Source: GWE2-40-63 sp050179685 (lineage in GTDB: Bacteria > Bacteroidota > Bacteroidia > Bacteroidales > SZUA-534). Taken from it: a stretch of DNA of 64,000 nucleotides. The notes below the pieces were generated by a model. That model made no database searches. It was not told the DNA's origin and saw only the letters and a list, made by a program, of their open reading frames with translations. The position numbers and the translations under genes were made by a program. Where the stretch lies: assembly GCA_050179685.1 (NCBI GenBank), contig JBFXEW010000008.1:1-64000 (forward strand). Direction: 5' to 3'. Below are positions 32,668 through 42,222 of the stretch, piece after piece (positions within the stretch are counted from its first letter, which is position 1; the number at the start of each line of letters is the position of its first letter).

Positions 32668-34266
32668 TTACTCTAATGCCGCTTTAACAAAACTCACAAA
32701 CAGTGGATGCGGCTTAACAACGGTACTCCGGTATTCGGGATGAAACTGCACCCCAACAAACCATTTATGTGATGGAATTTCGACAATCTCAACCAGGTTG
32801 GTTTCAGGGTTAATTCCCACGGGAACCATTCCTGCATTTTTAAAATCGTCGAAATATTTGTCGTTAAATTCGTAGCGATGCCGGTGCCTTTCTTCAATCA
32901 TAGTTTCGCCGTAGGCTTTATAGGCATTGCTTTTTTTATCGATGCGGCAGGGATAAGCTCCCAAACGCATGGTTCCGCCCTTCTCGAGCACATTCTTTTG
33001 TTCTTCCATGATGTCAATCACCGGATAAGGTGTTTTCTCGTCCATCTCCGAAGAATTTGCTTTTTCAAATCCGAGCACATTGCGGGCAAACTCAATTACG
33101 GCACATTGCATGCCCAGGCAAACGCCAAAAAACGGAACGTTGTTTTCGCGGGCATATTTTACCGCCATAATTTTTCCTTCCATTCCGCGATGTCCAAAAC
33201 CCGGAGCCACAAGAACCCCCTTCATGGGCTTCAGTAACTCTTCGTAGTTTTTGCGGGTAATATTTTCGGAGTGAATCCAGTGCAGGTTTACTTTGCAGTT
33301 ATTAACCGCTCCGGCGTGAATAAACGATTCGGCAATCGATTTATAAGCATCCTGAAGTTCAACGTACTTACCAACCAATGCAATATCGACCGTACGTTCC
33401 GGGTTTTTGAATTTACCCAGGAATTCTTTCCAGGCCAAGAGCTCGGGATTCTTCTCAACCGGCATCCCGAATTTTTCCAAAACCCTTTTGTCGAGTTCTT
33501 CTTCCTGCATTTTAATGGGCACCTCGTAAATGGTACACACATCGATCGATTGAATTACATTACCAATATTCACGTTGCAAAACAAGGCAACTTTTGCGCG
33601 GATATCTTCGGTAAGTTCTTTCTCGGTGCGCAATACCAGAATATCGGGTTGAACTCCAGCCTCGAGCAATAGTTTTACCGAATGCTGGGTGGGTTTGGTT
33701 TTTAACTCACCCGATGCGCTGAGGTAAGGAACCAGTGTAAGATGAATTACCAGGGCGTTTTGTCCCAGCTCCCATTTCAACTGACGAACCGTTTCAATGT
33801 AGGGCAGCGATTCAATATCGCCCACCGTTCCACCAATTTCGGTGATTACAAAGTCGTATTTGTATTTGGTTCCCAGAATTTTTATGCGGCGTTTAATCTC
33901 ATCGGTAATGTGCGGGATAATCTGTACTGTTTTTCCCAAAAAATCGCCCCGGCGTTCTTTCTCAATTACCGATTTATAGATACTACCTGTAGTTACATTG
34001 TTAGCCTGCGATGTAGGCACATTCAAAAACCGCTCGTAATGCCCAAGGTCCAAATCCGTTTCTGCTCCATCGTCGGTTACAAAGCATTCGCCATGTTCGT
34101 ATGGATTAAGCGTTCCGGGATCAACATTTAAATAAGGATCGAGCTTTTGGATGGTAACAGAAAAGCCCCTTGACTGAAGCAGCTTGGCTAATGAAGCTGA
34201 AATAATTCCTTTGCCCAACGACGATGTTACTCCGCCGGTTACAAATATGTATCTGGTAGTTGACAA
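32668..34266 (-). CDS. pyrG: CTP synthase
   Basis: A 532-residue enzyme converting UTP, glutamine and ATP to CTP. The synthetase domain is at 1-270 (IFVTGGVTSSLGKGI, DPYLNVDPGTLNPYEHGE, EIGGTVGDIES), and the class I glutamine amidotransferase domain at about 290-530 has Cys 383 in FFGVCLGMQ and the His-Glu pair in QFHPEYRS. Translation must start at a TTG (34264-34266): the frame has a TAA five codons upstream and no nearby ATG or GTG. A minus-strand TACTTTTG box lies at 34300-34307. Confidence 0.95.
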   Translation of the reverse strand: MSTTRYIFVTGGVTSSLGKGIISASLAKLLQSRGFSVTIQKLDPYLNVDPGTLNPYEHGECFVTDDGAETDLDLGHYERFLNVPTSQANNVTTGSIYKSVIEKERRGDFLGKTVQIIPHITDEIKRRIKILGTKYKYDFVITEIGGTVGDIESLPYIETVRQLKWELGQNALVIHLTLVPYLSASGELKTKPTQHSVKLLLEAGVQPDILVLRTEKELTEDIRAKVALFCNVNIGNVIQSIDVCTIYEVPIKMQEEELDKRVLEKFGMPVEKNPELLAWKEFLGKFKNPERTVDIALVGKYVELQDAYKSIAESFIHAGAVNNCKVNLHWIHSENITRKNYEELLKPMKGVLVAPGFGHRGMEGKIMAVKYARENNVPFFGVCLGMQCAVIEFARNVLGFEKANSSEMDEKTPYPVIDIMEEQKNVLEKGGTMRLGAYPCRIDKKSNAYKAYGETMIEERHRHRYEFNDKYFDDFKNAGMVPVGINPETNLVEIVEIPSHKWFVGVQFHPEYRSTVVKPHPLFVSFVKAALE

Positions 34267-34299
34267 TTTTGTTCTATTTTAAAAAATTAAACACCTGCA

Positions 34300-34307
34300 C
34301 AAAAGTA
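34300..34307 (-). promoter_or_regulatory. -7 element TACTTTTG of the pyrG-yidC operon
   Basis: Minus-strand TACTTTTG fits TAnnTTTG and lies 33 bases upstream of the TTG start codon of pyrG. Confidence 0.55.
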
Positions 34308-34486
34308 CATTATTAATTCAATTCTTAATAATTGCTTTTAATAAAATACCGTTTTAACCCGGCTTAATAAACAATACTTCCGGTAAACAAAGCGCTTATC
34401 GGGTAATACGCAATTGAGGCTCAGGCTAAAAATAAGTTCCGCTTTTTTTCACTCAAACAAAAATCAGGGAACCAGCAATCAAAGTA

Positions 34487-34509
34487 ATGCCGGATTTTTG
34501 GTCCGGCAT
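34487..34509. terminator. Hairpin downstream of the DUF349 gene
   Basis: ATGCCGGA and TCCGGCAT form a perfect 8-bp stem around seven bases, just past the stop codon of the DUF349 gene. No T run follows on the minus strand, so it is a weak terminator or an RNA-stabilising hairpin. Confidence 0.5.
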
Positions 34510-34515
34510 CTGTAT

Positions 34516-36453
34516 CTATTCCTGATCAAGCGTATCGAGCAGGATAAGTTTTTCTTTAAGCACCTCCATGCGCTCTTTGGCCTTTTCAATCTTTCGGTTT
34601 ACCTCGCCAAGCAGTGCATCAGACGAACTTGATTTAGAGAAAAATCCGATATTGTTTTCGTACAAAGCAATTTCGTTTTCCAATTCTTTTATGCGGGTAA
34701 TTAATTTATTTCGCTCCGAATAAATTTTGCCTCTTGCATTATCTGAAACCCAGTTTTCAACCCTATTCTGGAAATTAAGTTTCTCAAGCTCGGTTGTTTC
34801 CAGATTCAGCGCATTTACCTGCTCATTAAAAGCATCGCGGAATTCCTTTTGCACCTCATCTTTTTTATTTAAAGGAACATGCCCAATGGCCGACCATTGC
34901 TTTTGCAATTCCATTAAAGCCTGCATCGATTCCTGATTGGTGGCAAGTTTTTTAAAGCTCTTAACTGCTTCAATCAATTCCTGTTTTTGTTTCAAGTTAT
35001 CTTCCTGGCGTTTATCGGATGTATTAAAGAACTCGGCGCGTTTTTCAAAGAAATAATCGCAGGCTGTACGAAACCTTTTCCAAAGTGCAACAGATTGTTT
35101 TTTAGGAATCGGACCGCTTTCTTTCCAGCGCTTTTGTAAGAGTATAAAATCTTTGGTGCTTTTTTTCCAGTCGGTACTATCTTTCATTGCCTCGGCCTGT
35201 TCGCACAATTCATTTTTAACCACCAGATTATTCTTTAGCATGCTTTGTGTGTCTTTATAAAACTCACGTTTTCGATCAAAAAACTGGTCGCAAGCCTGCC
35301 GATACCGTAGATTTATTTTGCCATTATCTTTTCGGGGCGCATACCCGATGGTTCGCCATAATTTCTGAATCTCAATTACTTCTTTTGTTTTAGCATCCCA
35401 TTCTTTATGTGTGTCAATTTGGGCAACTACCAATTGTTCAATCTGCTCACATAAAACAAGTTTTTGTTTCAGGTTATTGTTTTGCAGTTCAGTTTGTCCT
35501 TCGTAAAAAGCCTGATGTTTTTTATTAATAATTGTGGTTGCGGCTTTAAACCGATCCCAAATGGCTTCGCTTTCTTCGCGGGGAGCAGGACCTGTTTCGC
35601 GCCAGCGCTGATGCAAATCCTGGAGTGCTTTAAAAGCTTTAACTGCCGATTTTTCTTCGAGCAGGGCTTCGGCCTTTTCACAAAGCAAAATCTTTGCTTC
35701 CAGATTCTTTTTCAGGTCAAGATCGCGTAACTCGTTATTTATTTTAATGTAATCGTAAAATTGCTCAACAGCAAGATTATAACTTTCCCACAAATTCTTT
35801 AAGCGATTTTGCGGAACCAGACCCGCATCGTGCCAACGTTGTTGCAAATCGCGGAACTCCTGAAAGGTTTTATTTATCGATTCTTCTTTATTAATAAGAT
35901 CTTTAATCTCCTCAATAATCTGATACTTTGCTTTCAGGTTATCTTCTTTCTTAAATTCCAGTTTTTTATTTAATTCTACCTTTTTGGCTCTAAACTGATT
36001 ATAAACTTCCTTAAAGGTTTCATCCGAAGTTTCGTCGTAAAACTTAAAATCTTCAGGCTTTCCCCCGCTTTCTTCAAAAGCTTTTCGTGCCTCAGCCTGC
36101 TCTGCCAGGTATTTTTTATAGAAAACCGAACGTATTTCTTCAACAGCTTCTTTACAAACTTCAACCTCGTAATTATTTACCAGCTCGTTAAGTTTTGTAA
36201 GAAGTACCGTACGATCATAAATGGAATAATCTTCCTTTTCAATAGCGGCTTTTCCTTTTTTAGTTTCCCTCTTCTCCGTTTCATTCACAGCAGCAGCATT
36301 ATCCGGCACTTCATCAGCAACAGGTTCACCAGCAGTTTCAGTTTCATTAACTGTTTCCTGATTATCAACTGCTTGTTCCTCATTCGCCTCATCAGTTGGC
36401 ATCGCTCCTTTTTCAGGTAAGTTTTCCGCGTTCACGTTATCTTTAGTTTCCAT
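34516..36453 (-). CDS. DUF349 repeat protein
   Basis: A 645-residue protein. Residues 1-75 are an acidic, low-complexity region rich in Glu, Asn and Ala. Then come five DUF349 repeats, each with a W-x3-G-x-x-P signature: LQQRWHDAGLVP, LHQRWRETGPAP, IQKLWRTIGYAP, LQKRWKESGPIP and LQKQWSAIGHVP. The rest is helical coiled coil. DUF349 proteins are widespread in Bacteroidota and Actinobacteria, cytoplasmic and of unclear function. It is monocistronic. Confidence 0.9.
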   Translation of the reverse strand: METKDNVNAENLPEKGAMPTDEANEEQAVDNQETVNETETAGEPVADEVPDNAAAVNETEKRETKKGKAAIEKEDYSIYDRTVLLTKLNELVNNYEVEVCKEAVEEIRSVFYKKYLAEQAEARKAFEESGGKPEDFKFYDETSDETFKEVYNQFRAKKVELNKKLEFKKEDNLKAKYQIIEEIKDLINKEESINKTFQEFRDLQQRWHDAGLVPQNRLKNLWESYNLAVEQFYDYIKINNELRDLDLKKNLEAKILLCEKAEALLEEKSAVKAFKALQDLHQRWRETGPAPREESEAIWDRFKAATTIINKKHQAFYEGQTELQNNNLKQKLVLCEQIEQLVVAQIDTHKEWDAKTKEVIEIQKLWRTIGYAPRKDNGKINLRYRQACDQFFDRKREFYKDTQSMLKNNLVVKNELCEQAEAMKDSTDWKKSTKDFILLQKRWKESGPIPKKQSVALWKRFRTACDYFFEKRAEFFNTSDKRQEDNLKQKQELIEAVKSFKKLATNQESMQALMELQKQWSAIGHVPLNKKDEVQKEFRDAFNEQVNALNLETTELEKLNFQNRVENWVSDNARGKIYSERNKLITRIKELENEIALYENNIGFFSKSSSSDALLGEVNRKIEKAKERMEVLKEKLILLDTLDQE

Positions 36454-36591
36454 TTATAGAAATAATTAAATGACAGTTAGACTCGAAGCTTTGTTTATTT
36501 AGTTTCGACCTACGAAAATATAATTTCTGAATGAAAAACACTAAGTTTCTCAACTAATATTTACCGGCATCAATACAAATGGATACGAACA

Positions 36592-36630
36592 AAAAAAGGC
36601 AGAAACGTAAACGCTCTGCCTTTCTTTTTA
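36592..36630 (-). terminator. Terminator downstream of the Hsp20 gene
   Basis: AAAGGCAGA and TCTGCCTTT form a 9-bp stem, with a run of seven T on the minus strand. Confidence 0.8.
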
Positions 36631-36678
36631 GTGAAGATCCTGCTTTAAAGCAAAAATCTTTATATCTGATTTTAGTGC

Positions 36679-37104
36679 TTATGCAATCTCAATGCTGCGT
36701 GCAGGTTTTTTAACGGCTTCTTCAGTTTTAGGTAGATTCACGTATAAAATACCATTTTCGGCTGTAGCAGATATTGCATCACTTTTGATTTTGTCGCTTA
36801 CTTTAAAGCGTTTTTCAAAATCAACTGCTGCAAAACTGCGCTTTGCATTTTCGTCAGAGCCCTGAACCGATTTAATGGTAAGCACCTCGTTGTCGATTTC
36901 GATCAGAATATCTTCTTTTGAAAAACCGGGAACTACCATTTCAATAGTAATGGAATCGTCCTGCTCATTCAAACGATAAAGCACATCCGATTTGCAGGTA
37001 TGGTTTATACCTTTATCCAAATTACTGTCCATTAAATTACGGGTTAATGCTTCGTTGGCTAAACCTCTTAATAATGCCGGGTGATTAAATCTAACAAGTG
37101 TCAT
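36679..37104 (-). CDS. Small heat shock protein, Hsp20/alpha-crystallin family
   Basis: A 141-residue chaperone. The alpha-crystallin domain (about 40-130) includes DSITIEMVVPGFSKEDILIE, VDFEKRFKVSDKI and AENGILYVNLPK, followed by a short C-terminal tail that lacks a clear I-x-I motif (ARSIEIA). It binds unfolding proteins without ATP. The gene has a strong AGGAGG site eight bases before its ATG, unlike its neighbours. No CIRCE element was found. Confidence 0.92.
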   Translation of the reverse strand: MTLVRFNHPALLRGLANEALTRNLMDSNLDKGINHTCKSDVLYRLNEQDDSITIEMVVPGFSKEDILIEIDNEVLTIKSVQGSDENAKRSFAAVDFEKRFKVSDKIKSDAISATAENGILYVNLPKTEEAVKKPARSIEIA

Positions 37105-37112
37105 AATTATTT

Positions 37113-37118
37113 CCTCCT
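37113..37118 (-). promoter_or_regulatory. Strong Shine-Dalgarno site of the Hsp20 gene
   Basis: Minus-strand AGGAGG with eight bases to the ATG at 37104. Most genes in the window have A-rich leaders without such a site, so this one stands out as tuned for high translation. Confidence 0.7.
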
Positions 37119-37300
37119 ATTTTTAATTTATTTTTTGTTTTCCCGAACATTTCAAATTGAATACCAAAGGAAAAATACGCACAAATCAAGTCACATTGTC
37201 TTGAATCGATAAATTAACCTGTCATATAGTCTGCTTTTGGGGTTTTAAACCTAAAAATTGACGTTTCAGTTTGTATTAATTCCAATGAAAGCTGGAGAAC

Positions 37301-37331
37301 TTGTTTTATTTAAGAGATGCCCTTACTTTTG
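37301..37331 (+). promoter_or_regulatory. Promoter of trmD (TTG and TACTTTTG)
   Basis: TTG at 37301-37303 and TACTTTTG at 37324-37331 are separated by 20 bases, matching the Bacteroidota -33/-7 promoter. Transcription would begin near 37338, leaving about nine bases before the trmD ATG at 37347. Confidence 0.65.
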
Positions 37332-37346
37332 CACAAAAAAAAAAAT

Positions 37347-38033
37347 ATGCGCATCGACATTCTAACTGTGATTCCGGAATTACTAAATGGACCCTTTGAT
37401 CACAGCATTATAAAACGGGCTAAAGACAAAGGCCTGGCCGAAATTCACGTTCATAATATCAGAGATTACTCAAACGACAAGCATAAAAAAGTTGATGATT
37501 ACGCATTTAGCGGCGGTGCCGGAATGGTTATGACCATTCAACCCATTGAATCGGCAATAAATGCGCTTAAAGCCGAACGAAATTACGATGCCATAATTTA
37601 CACCTCACCCGACGGAGAATTGTTTAATCAGAAAATTGCCAATTCCATGTCGCTGTACACCAACCTGATTATTTTATGTGGACATTACAAGGGAGTTGAC
37701 CAGCGCATTAGAGAACATTTAATTACGCATGAAATATCGATAGGCGATTACGTGCTTACCGGCGGTGAGCTAGCTGCCGCTGTTATTAGCGATGCCATAG
37801 TCCGTCTGATTCCCGGTGTACTTTCGGACGAAACCTCAGCACTTAGCGATTCGTTTCAGGATAATTTATTATCACCGCCGGTTTATACACGCCCGGCCAA
37901 TTACAAGGGATGGAAAGTCCCCGACATTCTTTTATCGGGCGACACCAAGAAAATCGAAAACTGGAAACATCAGCAAGCCATCGAAAGAACACAATTATTA
38001 CGACCCGATTTACTTAAAGATTCTGAAGACTGA
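37347..38033 (+). CDS. trmD: tRNA (guanine-N1)-methyltransferase TrmD
   Basis: A 228-residue SPOUT enzyme that methylates G37 next to the anticodon, preventing frameshifts. Landmarks: MRIDILTVIPELL at the start, DDYAFSGGAGMVMTIQPIE, ILCGHYKGVDQRI, ISIGDYVLTGGELAA (the trefoil knot) and LLSPPVYTRPANYKGWKVPD. ATG 37347 is chosen because the frame's earlier ATG at 37317 lies upstream of the -7 box. It is unusual for trmD to lie away from rplS/rimM, but this is common in Bacteroidota. Confidence 0.95.
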   Translation: MRIDILTVIPELLNGPFDHSIIKRAKDKGLAEIHVHNIRDYSNDKHKKVDDYAFSGGAGMVMTIQPIESAINALKAERNYDAIIYTSPDGELFNQKIANSMSLYTNLIILCGHYKGVDQRIREHLITHEISIGDYVLTGGELAAAVISDAIVRLIPGVLSDETSALSDSFQDNLLSPPVYTRPANYKGWKVPDILLSGDTKKIENWKHQQAIERTQLLRPDLLKDSED

Positions 38034-38278
38034 ACCTGGAATTTTAGGAATCGGCTCATAATTAACCACAAATTAAACACGTAAGAAAACTCCTTAGTAC
38101 CGGTATATCTCAAGCAATTTTGAGAACGGCGTTTTTTGTTGCTGTCATCTTAAATATTTTTGATATTATTGTAAACAAACCTACAGCTCAACTGTATTAT
38201 AGTTAAACAAACCAGAACTTTCTAATACGTGTTTTTTGCTGACAGATATTACTTTATACTAATTAAAATCATACTATT

Positions 38279-38854
38279 ATGGCATTTGAATTACCAAAAC
38301 TCCCGTACGAACTGAATGCACTGGAACCGCACATCAGTCAAAAAACCCTTGAGTTTCATTACGGAAAACATCACCAGGCTTATGTTACCAATTTAAACAA
38401 CCTGGTTCCCGGAACTGCGTTTGAAAAAAGTGATTTGGAAACCATCGTAAAAAATGCTGATGGAGGAATTTTCAATAATGGCGCCCAGGTTTGGAATCAC
38501 ACCTTTTATTTTATGCAGTTTTCGAAAAAAGGGCCAAAAACTCCTACCGGAAATTTAGCTAAAGCTATTGACGAAGAATTTGGTTCTTTTACCGCGTTTA
38601 AAGAAGCATTTACCAAAGCTGCTGCAACACTTTTTGGTTCGGGTTGGGCCTGGTTGGTTAAAAACAAATCGGGTAAACTTGAAATTATTCAGGAGAGTAA
38701 TGCCGGAAATCCGCTACGCTCAGGTCACACCCCAATTTTAACCTGCGATGTTTGGGAACACGCCTATTATCTGGACACCCAAAACCGCAGACCCGATTAC
38801 CTGGTTAATTTCTGGGAGATTCTCGACTGGGATATAATTGGCAAACGCCTTTAA
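38279..38854 (+). CDS. sodB: Fe/Mn superoxide dismutase
   Basis: A 191-residue enzyme turning superoxide into oxygen and peroxide. Metal ligands are visible: His 27 in FHYGKHHQAYV, His 74 in VWNHTFYF, and Asp 157 and His 161 in DVWEHAYYLD. Gln 70 in NNGAQVWNH is the iron-type position, though many Bacteroidota enzymes accept either metal. Cytoplasmic, with no signal peptide. Monocistronic; no clear TAnnTTTG box was found in the 245 bases upstream. Confidence 0.94.
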   Translation: MAFELPKLPYELNALEPHISQKTLEFHYGKHHQAYVTNLNNLVPGTAFEKSDLETIVKNADGGIFNNGAQVWNHTFYFMQFSKKGPKTPTGNLAKAIDEEFGSFTAFKEAFTKAAATLFGSGWAWLVKNKSGKLEIIQESNAGNPLRSGHTPILTCDVWEHAYYLDTQNRRPDYLVNFWEILDWDIIGKRL

Positions 38855-38914
38855 CGATTAACTTAAGAGGTTGTTTAAAAAGCAAAAGATTTAAACCATC
38901 TTCTTTCACATTAA

Positions 38915-39033
38915 AAAGGATAGAACGCTGATAACGCTGAAAAAACTGATTTACGCTGATTAGATCTGCGAAAATCAGTCAAAATCCGCGTCATCCCTGT
39001 CTGCCGGCCAGGCAGGAGCGTTCCTTTTTGAAG
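38915..39033. repeat. Intergenic repeat with imperfect inverted ends
   Basis: The left end (AAAAAGGATAGAACGCT) and the reverse complement of the right end (AAAAAGGAACGCT) match apart from a small insertion. Inside are AACGCTGATAACGCTG and TGATTTACGCTGATTAG stretches of a kind widespread in Bacteroidota intergenic DNA. It lies between the convergent sod and addB genes. Confidence 0.55.
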
Positions 39034-39094
39034 ATTACTTCCATTTTGTAAGTTTTTGGTAAGTGCACCTTACTTTTGGGACAACCTCTTTTAA

Positions 39095-41977
39095 TTACCT
39101 TCCACAAATGTTGCGATACGGACAATACTCACATTTTTTCAAATCGTCAGTCTGCGTAAAAGGCACTTGCTCGTTAAACAATTCAGTTAACAGAATTTCC
39201 AGTTTGCTTTCCACCTCATCGGCCACATCGTTAAAATTCCCCGAAGCATACAAAACATCTTTCGACGAAACTGCAAAGCTTTTCTCGTCCTCAAAAAACT
39301 TTTTCAGCTGATAAACGGTTGGAACAATCACCGGCTCATCCGGAAAATTCTTTTTAATCACATAACTGTAAACAAAAGTCTGAAAAACAGCCTTTGTATT
39401 TGCAATTTTTTCCGGGTCGAACACGTCGCTAAACGAGCTAAACACCAATTTATCGGCTCCGGTTTTATAATCCACAATGCGAAGTTGCTTGTCATCCCGG
39501 TCGAGCCGATCAATTAATCCACCCACTTTCACCGCAGCCTTTTTACCCCGAAAGGTAAACGAAACCGGTGTATCCATCTTTAGCTCGAGTCCAACAATAC
39601 TGAACGGGGCAAAATCCTGATCGATGGAAATCATCTTATTTAGGTACTTTTTAATCACATCAAAAACAATGTGATTCTTCCCCTGAAGCGTAAACTTATT
39701 CTTTGTTTTTTCTCCACGTAAAACTTCGTTGAACGATTCCATTATCCAGGCATCAAGCTGAATCGAATCGGCTCCAAGTTTTTTCAGATTCTCGGCAGTA
39801 AGCAAGGTTTTAGATTGCAGAAAGGGCTCATAAAATTTCTCAGCAACCTTGTGAAATATATTCCCAAACAAGCGGGCATCAACAGTTTCTTCAACCTCAT
39901 CGGGCTCATGAATTTGCGCTAGCGAACGAAAATAGTAACGCAGCGGACACATTAAATAAATTGATAACGCACTTGGAGAAAGCACCTTTGGATTATCTGC
40001 ATCCAGGTATTCCATTAGCTTATTCAGCACATCGCCTTGTTTTTTGATTTCGATGGGCGTTGGCGAAACCACATCGATGGTTTGCAAAACATTTTCAATT
40101 CCGATTTGGAAGTTTGAATCGAACTGTAGCTGGTATATGTAGCGGCTTTTTTCGCCCGACGACAATCCCCCCACAGCCGAATTGTAAATAAGCCAAACCT
40201 TTTCAGCTCTTTGAATCAATCGGTAAAAATAATAAGCATACATAGCATCGTGTAATTCGCGGGTTGGTAGTCCAAATCCGCGACGCAAGCCATAGGGAAT
40301 AAATGAAATATTCTGCATACCAGCTGGTAAAGTCCCCTCGTTTACCGACAAAATAATTAAATTCTTAAAATCGAGATTTCTGGTTTCCAAAAAACCCATC
40401 ACCTGTAAACCACCAATGGGTTCGCCTTCGAACGGAACCCGAAGGGTTTTAATTACCCGGCGCAGCAACCTGAAATAAGTAGTCATCTGAATTTCAATTT
40501 GCTGACTCTGCAACTGCTCTGAAAGTTGATTTATTTTCAGGAAAACATGATAACCAAACTCCTGCTCCATGGCAAAACTTCCATTATCAGTTTTTTTTGA
40601 ACTTATCAGATTTCCAAACAAAGTTACATTCTCTTTTAAATAGAATTCAAAATCGGAAATGTCTGAAACAGATTTAAAAACCGATGCAAAAAGTTCATTC
40701 TGCTGCAAAGCTTCTACGTCAATCTGGTAAAGGTTTTCCTTACGGATGCTTTCAATAACAGAAGCCGTTAAAACCTCATCGTAAACCTGAAAAAACGGAT
40801 GCTGAAGTAAATCAACAACATTTTTATAATAAAAAGTGGTGGTTTGCTGAGCTGCTATTTTTGCATTTGTCTGCAGGTTTATCAACAAATCAATAACTTG
40901 TGCCATCAACGATTCTGAAACCCCATAGCCCATGGTAACATTTACCTGATCAACATTCTGTGGAATCTGGTTGAGAACAGGCATCAATAATTGCTCGTTT
41001 GAAAGCACTAAAGCTGTTTCACCAATTTCACCGGCTGTTATTGTGCTAATTAATTGCGACGCTTTAAAAACCTGGCCATGATCGGTAGGAACCGAAACAA
41101 CCTGAATCTGCTTTTTATTTTCAATCAGAGTATCGGGCAGGTTAAAACCAACTTCCATAGGAAATTGGCGCAGGTATTTTCGCTGAAAAAAACCAGCTTC
41201 CATTTGCTTATTCTCGATGTAATAACTATCGAAATCCCAAAAGAATCCGGCTCTGCCTTGCGTCTGGAAATATTCAAAAATACGTTCTTCAACCGGAGTT
41301 ATCGCATTAAAACCAATGAAATAAATTTTCTCAAAGGGAAAGTCATCGGTCTGCTTTTCTTTAATGCGGCTCAAGGCATCGTTATAAAGCATACCTTCAT
41401 AAGCCAAACCCAATTCCACCAGCTTTTCCCTAAAAATCTGGTAAACAGGGAACAGAACTTCCCATATTTTTAAAAACTGTTCTTTTAATTCCGATTTATG
41501 TTCCTTATTAAACGTTGCAAAGAAACGCTGAATTACTTCCAACTGCTCCTCGGTAAGAAATTGAAAATCGGCTTCCATGTCTTTTAGTGCGCGAACATTG
41601 GAAAAAATAGTTTTGGGATCGACCAGGTACTTATCCACATCGTTAAAATCGCGAAGCATGGTTTCGCCCCACGAGAAAAAATCATCAAAACTCTCGAGCG
41701 ACTTACTTTTATCGACATAAATCCGATACAAAATGCCCAGCAATTCAATGGGTTCAGCCAGGCGAAGCTTCGAAAATTCTGAAATAAATTCGTTAATGGT
41801 ATGGATTCGTGGTAACCAAAACGGAGCCTTTGAATGATTTCCGATGTTAATATTCTTAAGATGGTGCATAAAAAATACACCCGAACGCTGATTCGGAAAA
41901 ACGAGTTGTATGTGTTTAAAGCCGGCTCTATGATTATTGAAAAGCCACTGCGCTACTTCATTTAAAAAACTTTGCAT
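39095..41977 (-). CDS. addB: PD-(D/E)XK nuclease, AddB-like subunit of the AddAB helicase-nuclease
   Basis: A 960-residue protein. The N-terminal region resembles an inactivated UvrD helicase: FPNQRSGVFFMHHL replaces a Walker A motif. The C-terminal nuclease domain has Asp 836 and Lys 838 in IVDYKTG. An iron-sulphur cluster of the AddB/Dna2 type is indicated by Cys 677 (YLMCPLRYYF) and Cys 949, 952 and 958 (CEYCPYRNIC). AddAB resects double-strand breaks for RecA. The partner addA lies 12 kb downstream in the same direction. Confidence 0.88.
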   Translation of the reverse strand: MQSFLNEVAQWLFNNHRAGFKHIQLVFPNQRSGVFFMHHLKNINIGNHSKAPFWLPRIHTINEFISEFSKLRLAEPIELLGILYRIYVDKSKSLESFDDFFSWGETMLRDFNDVDKYLVDPKTIFSNVRALKDMEADFQFLTEEQLEVIQRFFATFNKEHKSELKEQFLKIWEVLFPVYQIFREKLVELGLAYEGMLYNDALSRIKEKQTDDFPFEKIYFIGFNAITPVEERIFEYFQTQGRAGFFWDFDSYYIENKQMEAGFFQRKYLRQFPMEVGFNLPDTLIENKKQIQVVSVPTDHGQVFKASQLISTITAGEIGETALVLSNEQLLMPVLNQIPQNVDQVNVTMGYGVSESLMAQVIDLLINLQTNAKIAAQQTTTFYYKNVVDLLQHPFFQVYDEVLTASVIESIRKENLYQIDVEALQQNELFASVFKSVSDISDFEFYLKENVTLFGNLISSKKTDNGSFAMEQEFGYHVFLKINQLSEQLQSQQIEIQMTTYFRLLRRVIKTLRVPFEGEPIGGLQVMGFLETRNLDFKNLIILSVNEGTLPAGMQNISFIPYGLRRGFGLPTRELHDAMYAYYFYRLIQRAEKVWLIYNSAVGGLSSGEKSRYIYQLQFDSNFQIGIENVLQTIDVVSPTPIEIKKQGDVLNKLMEYLDADNPKVLSPSALSIYLMCPLRYYFRSLAQIHEPDEVEETVDARLFGNIFHKVAEKFYEPFLQSKTLLTAENLKKLGADSIQLDAWIMESFNEVLRGEKTKNKFTLQGKNHIVFDVIKKYLNKMISIDQDFAPFSIVGLELKMDTPVSFTFRGKKAAVKVGGLIDRLDRDDKQLRIVDYKTGADKLVFSSFSDVFDPEKIANTKAVFQTFVYSYVIKKNFPDEPVIVPTVYQLKKFFEDEKSFAVSSKDVLYASGNFNDVADEVESKLEILLTELFNEQVPFTQTDDLKKCEYCPYRNICGR

Positions 41978-42175
41978 GTTTATTAAAAATAAACCATTTA
42001 TAAAATAAGCGTATAAACAAAACCTATCGATAGTTTAAGTGTTTATAACATCGTTAACAGCTACCGAATATAAAGATTAAATTACATACCGGACTATAAT
42101 TTTTAGAATAAGTAGCTCCAAATGATATAAAAATATATACGCTTTATACCCGATTTAAACATATAAGAAAGCGCA

Positions 42176-42212
42176 TTGTTATTTTTGTTTAACAATCGAT
42201 ATATTTGTTTAA
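42176..42212 (+). promoter_or_regulatory. Promoter and TGTTTAA operators of the MerR regulator gene
   Basis: TTG at 42176-42178 and TATATTTG at 42200-42207, 21 bases apart, form a Bacteroidota promoter. Two TGTTTAA copies, at 42186-42192 and 42206-42212, lie exactly 20 bases apart, one in the spacer and one overlapping the -7 box, where a bound MerR dimer would block or remodel the promoter. Predicted transcript leader is only about nine bases. Confidence 0.6.
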
Positions 42213-42222
42213 TTTTTATTTA

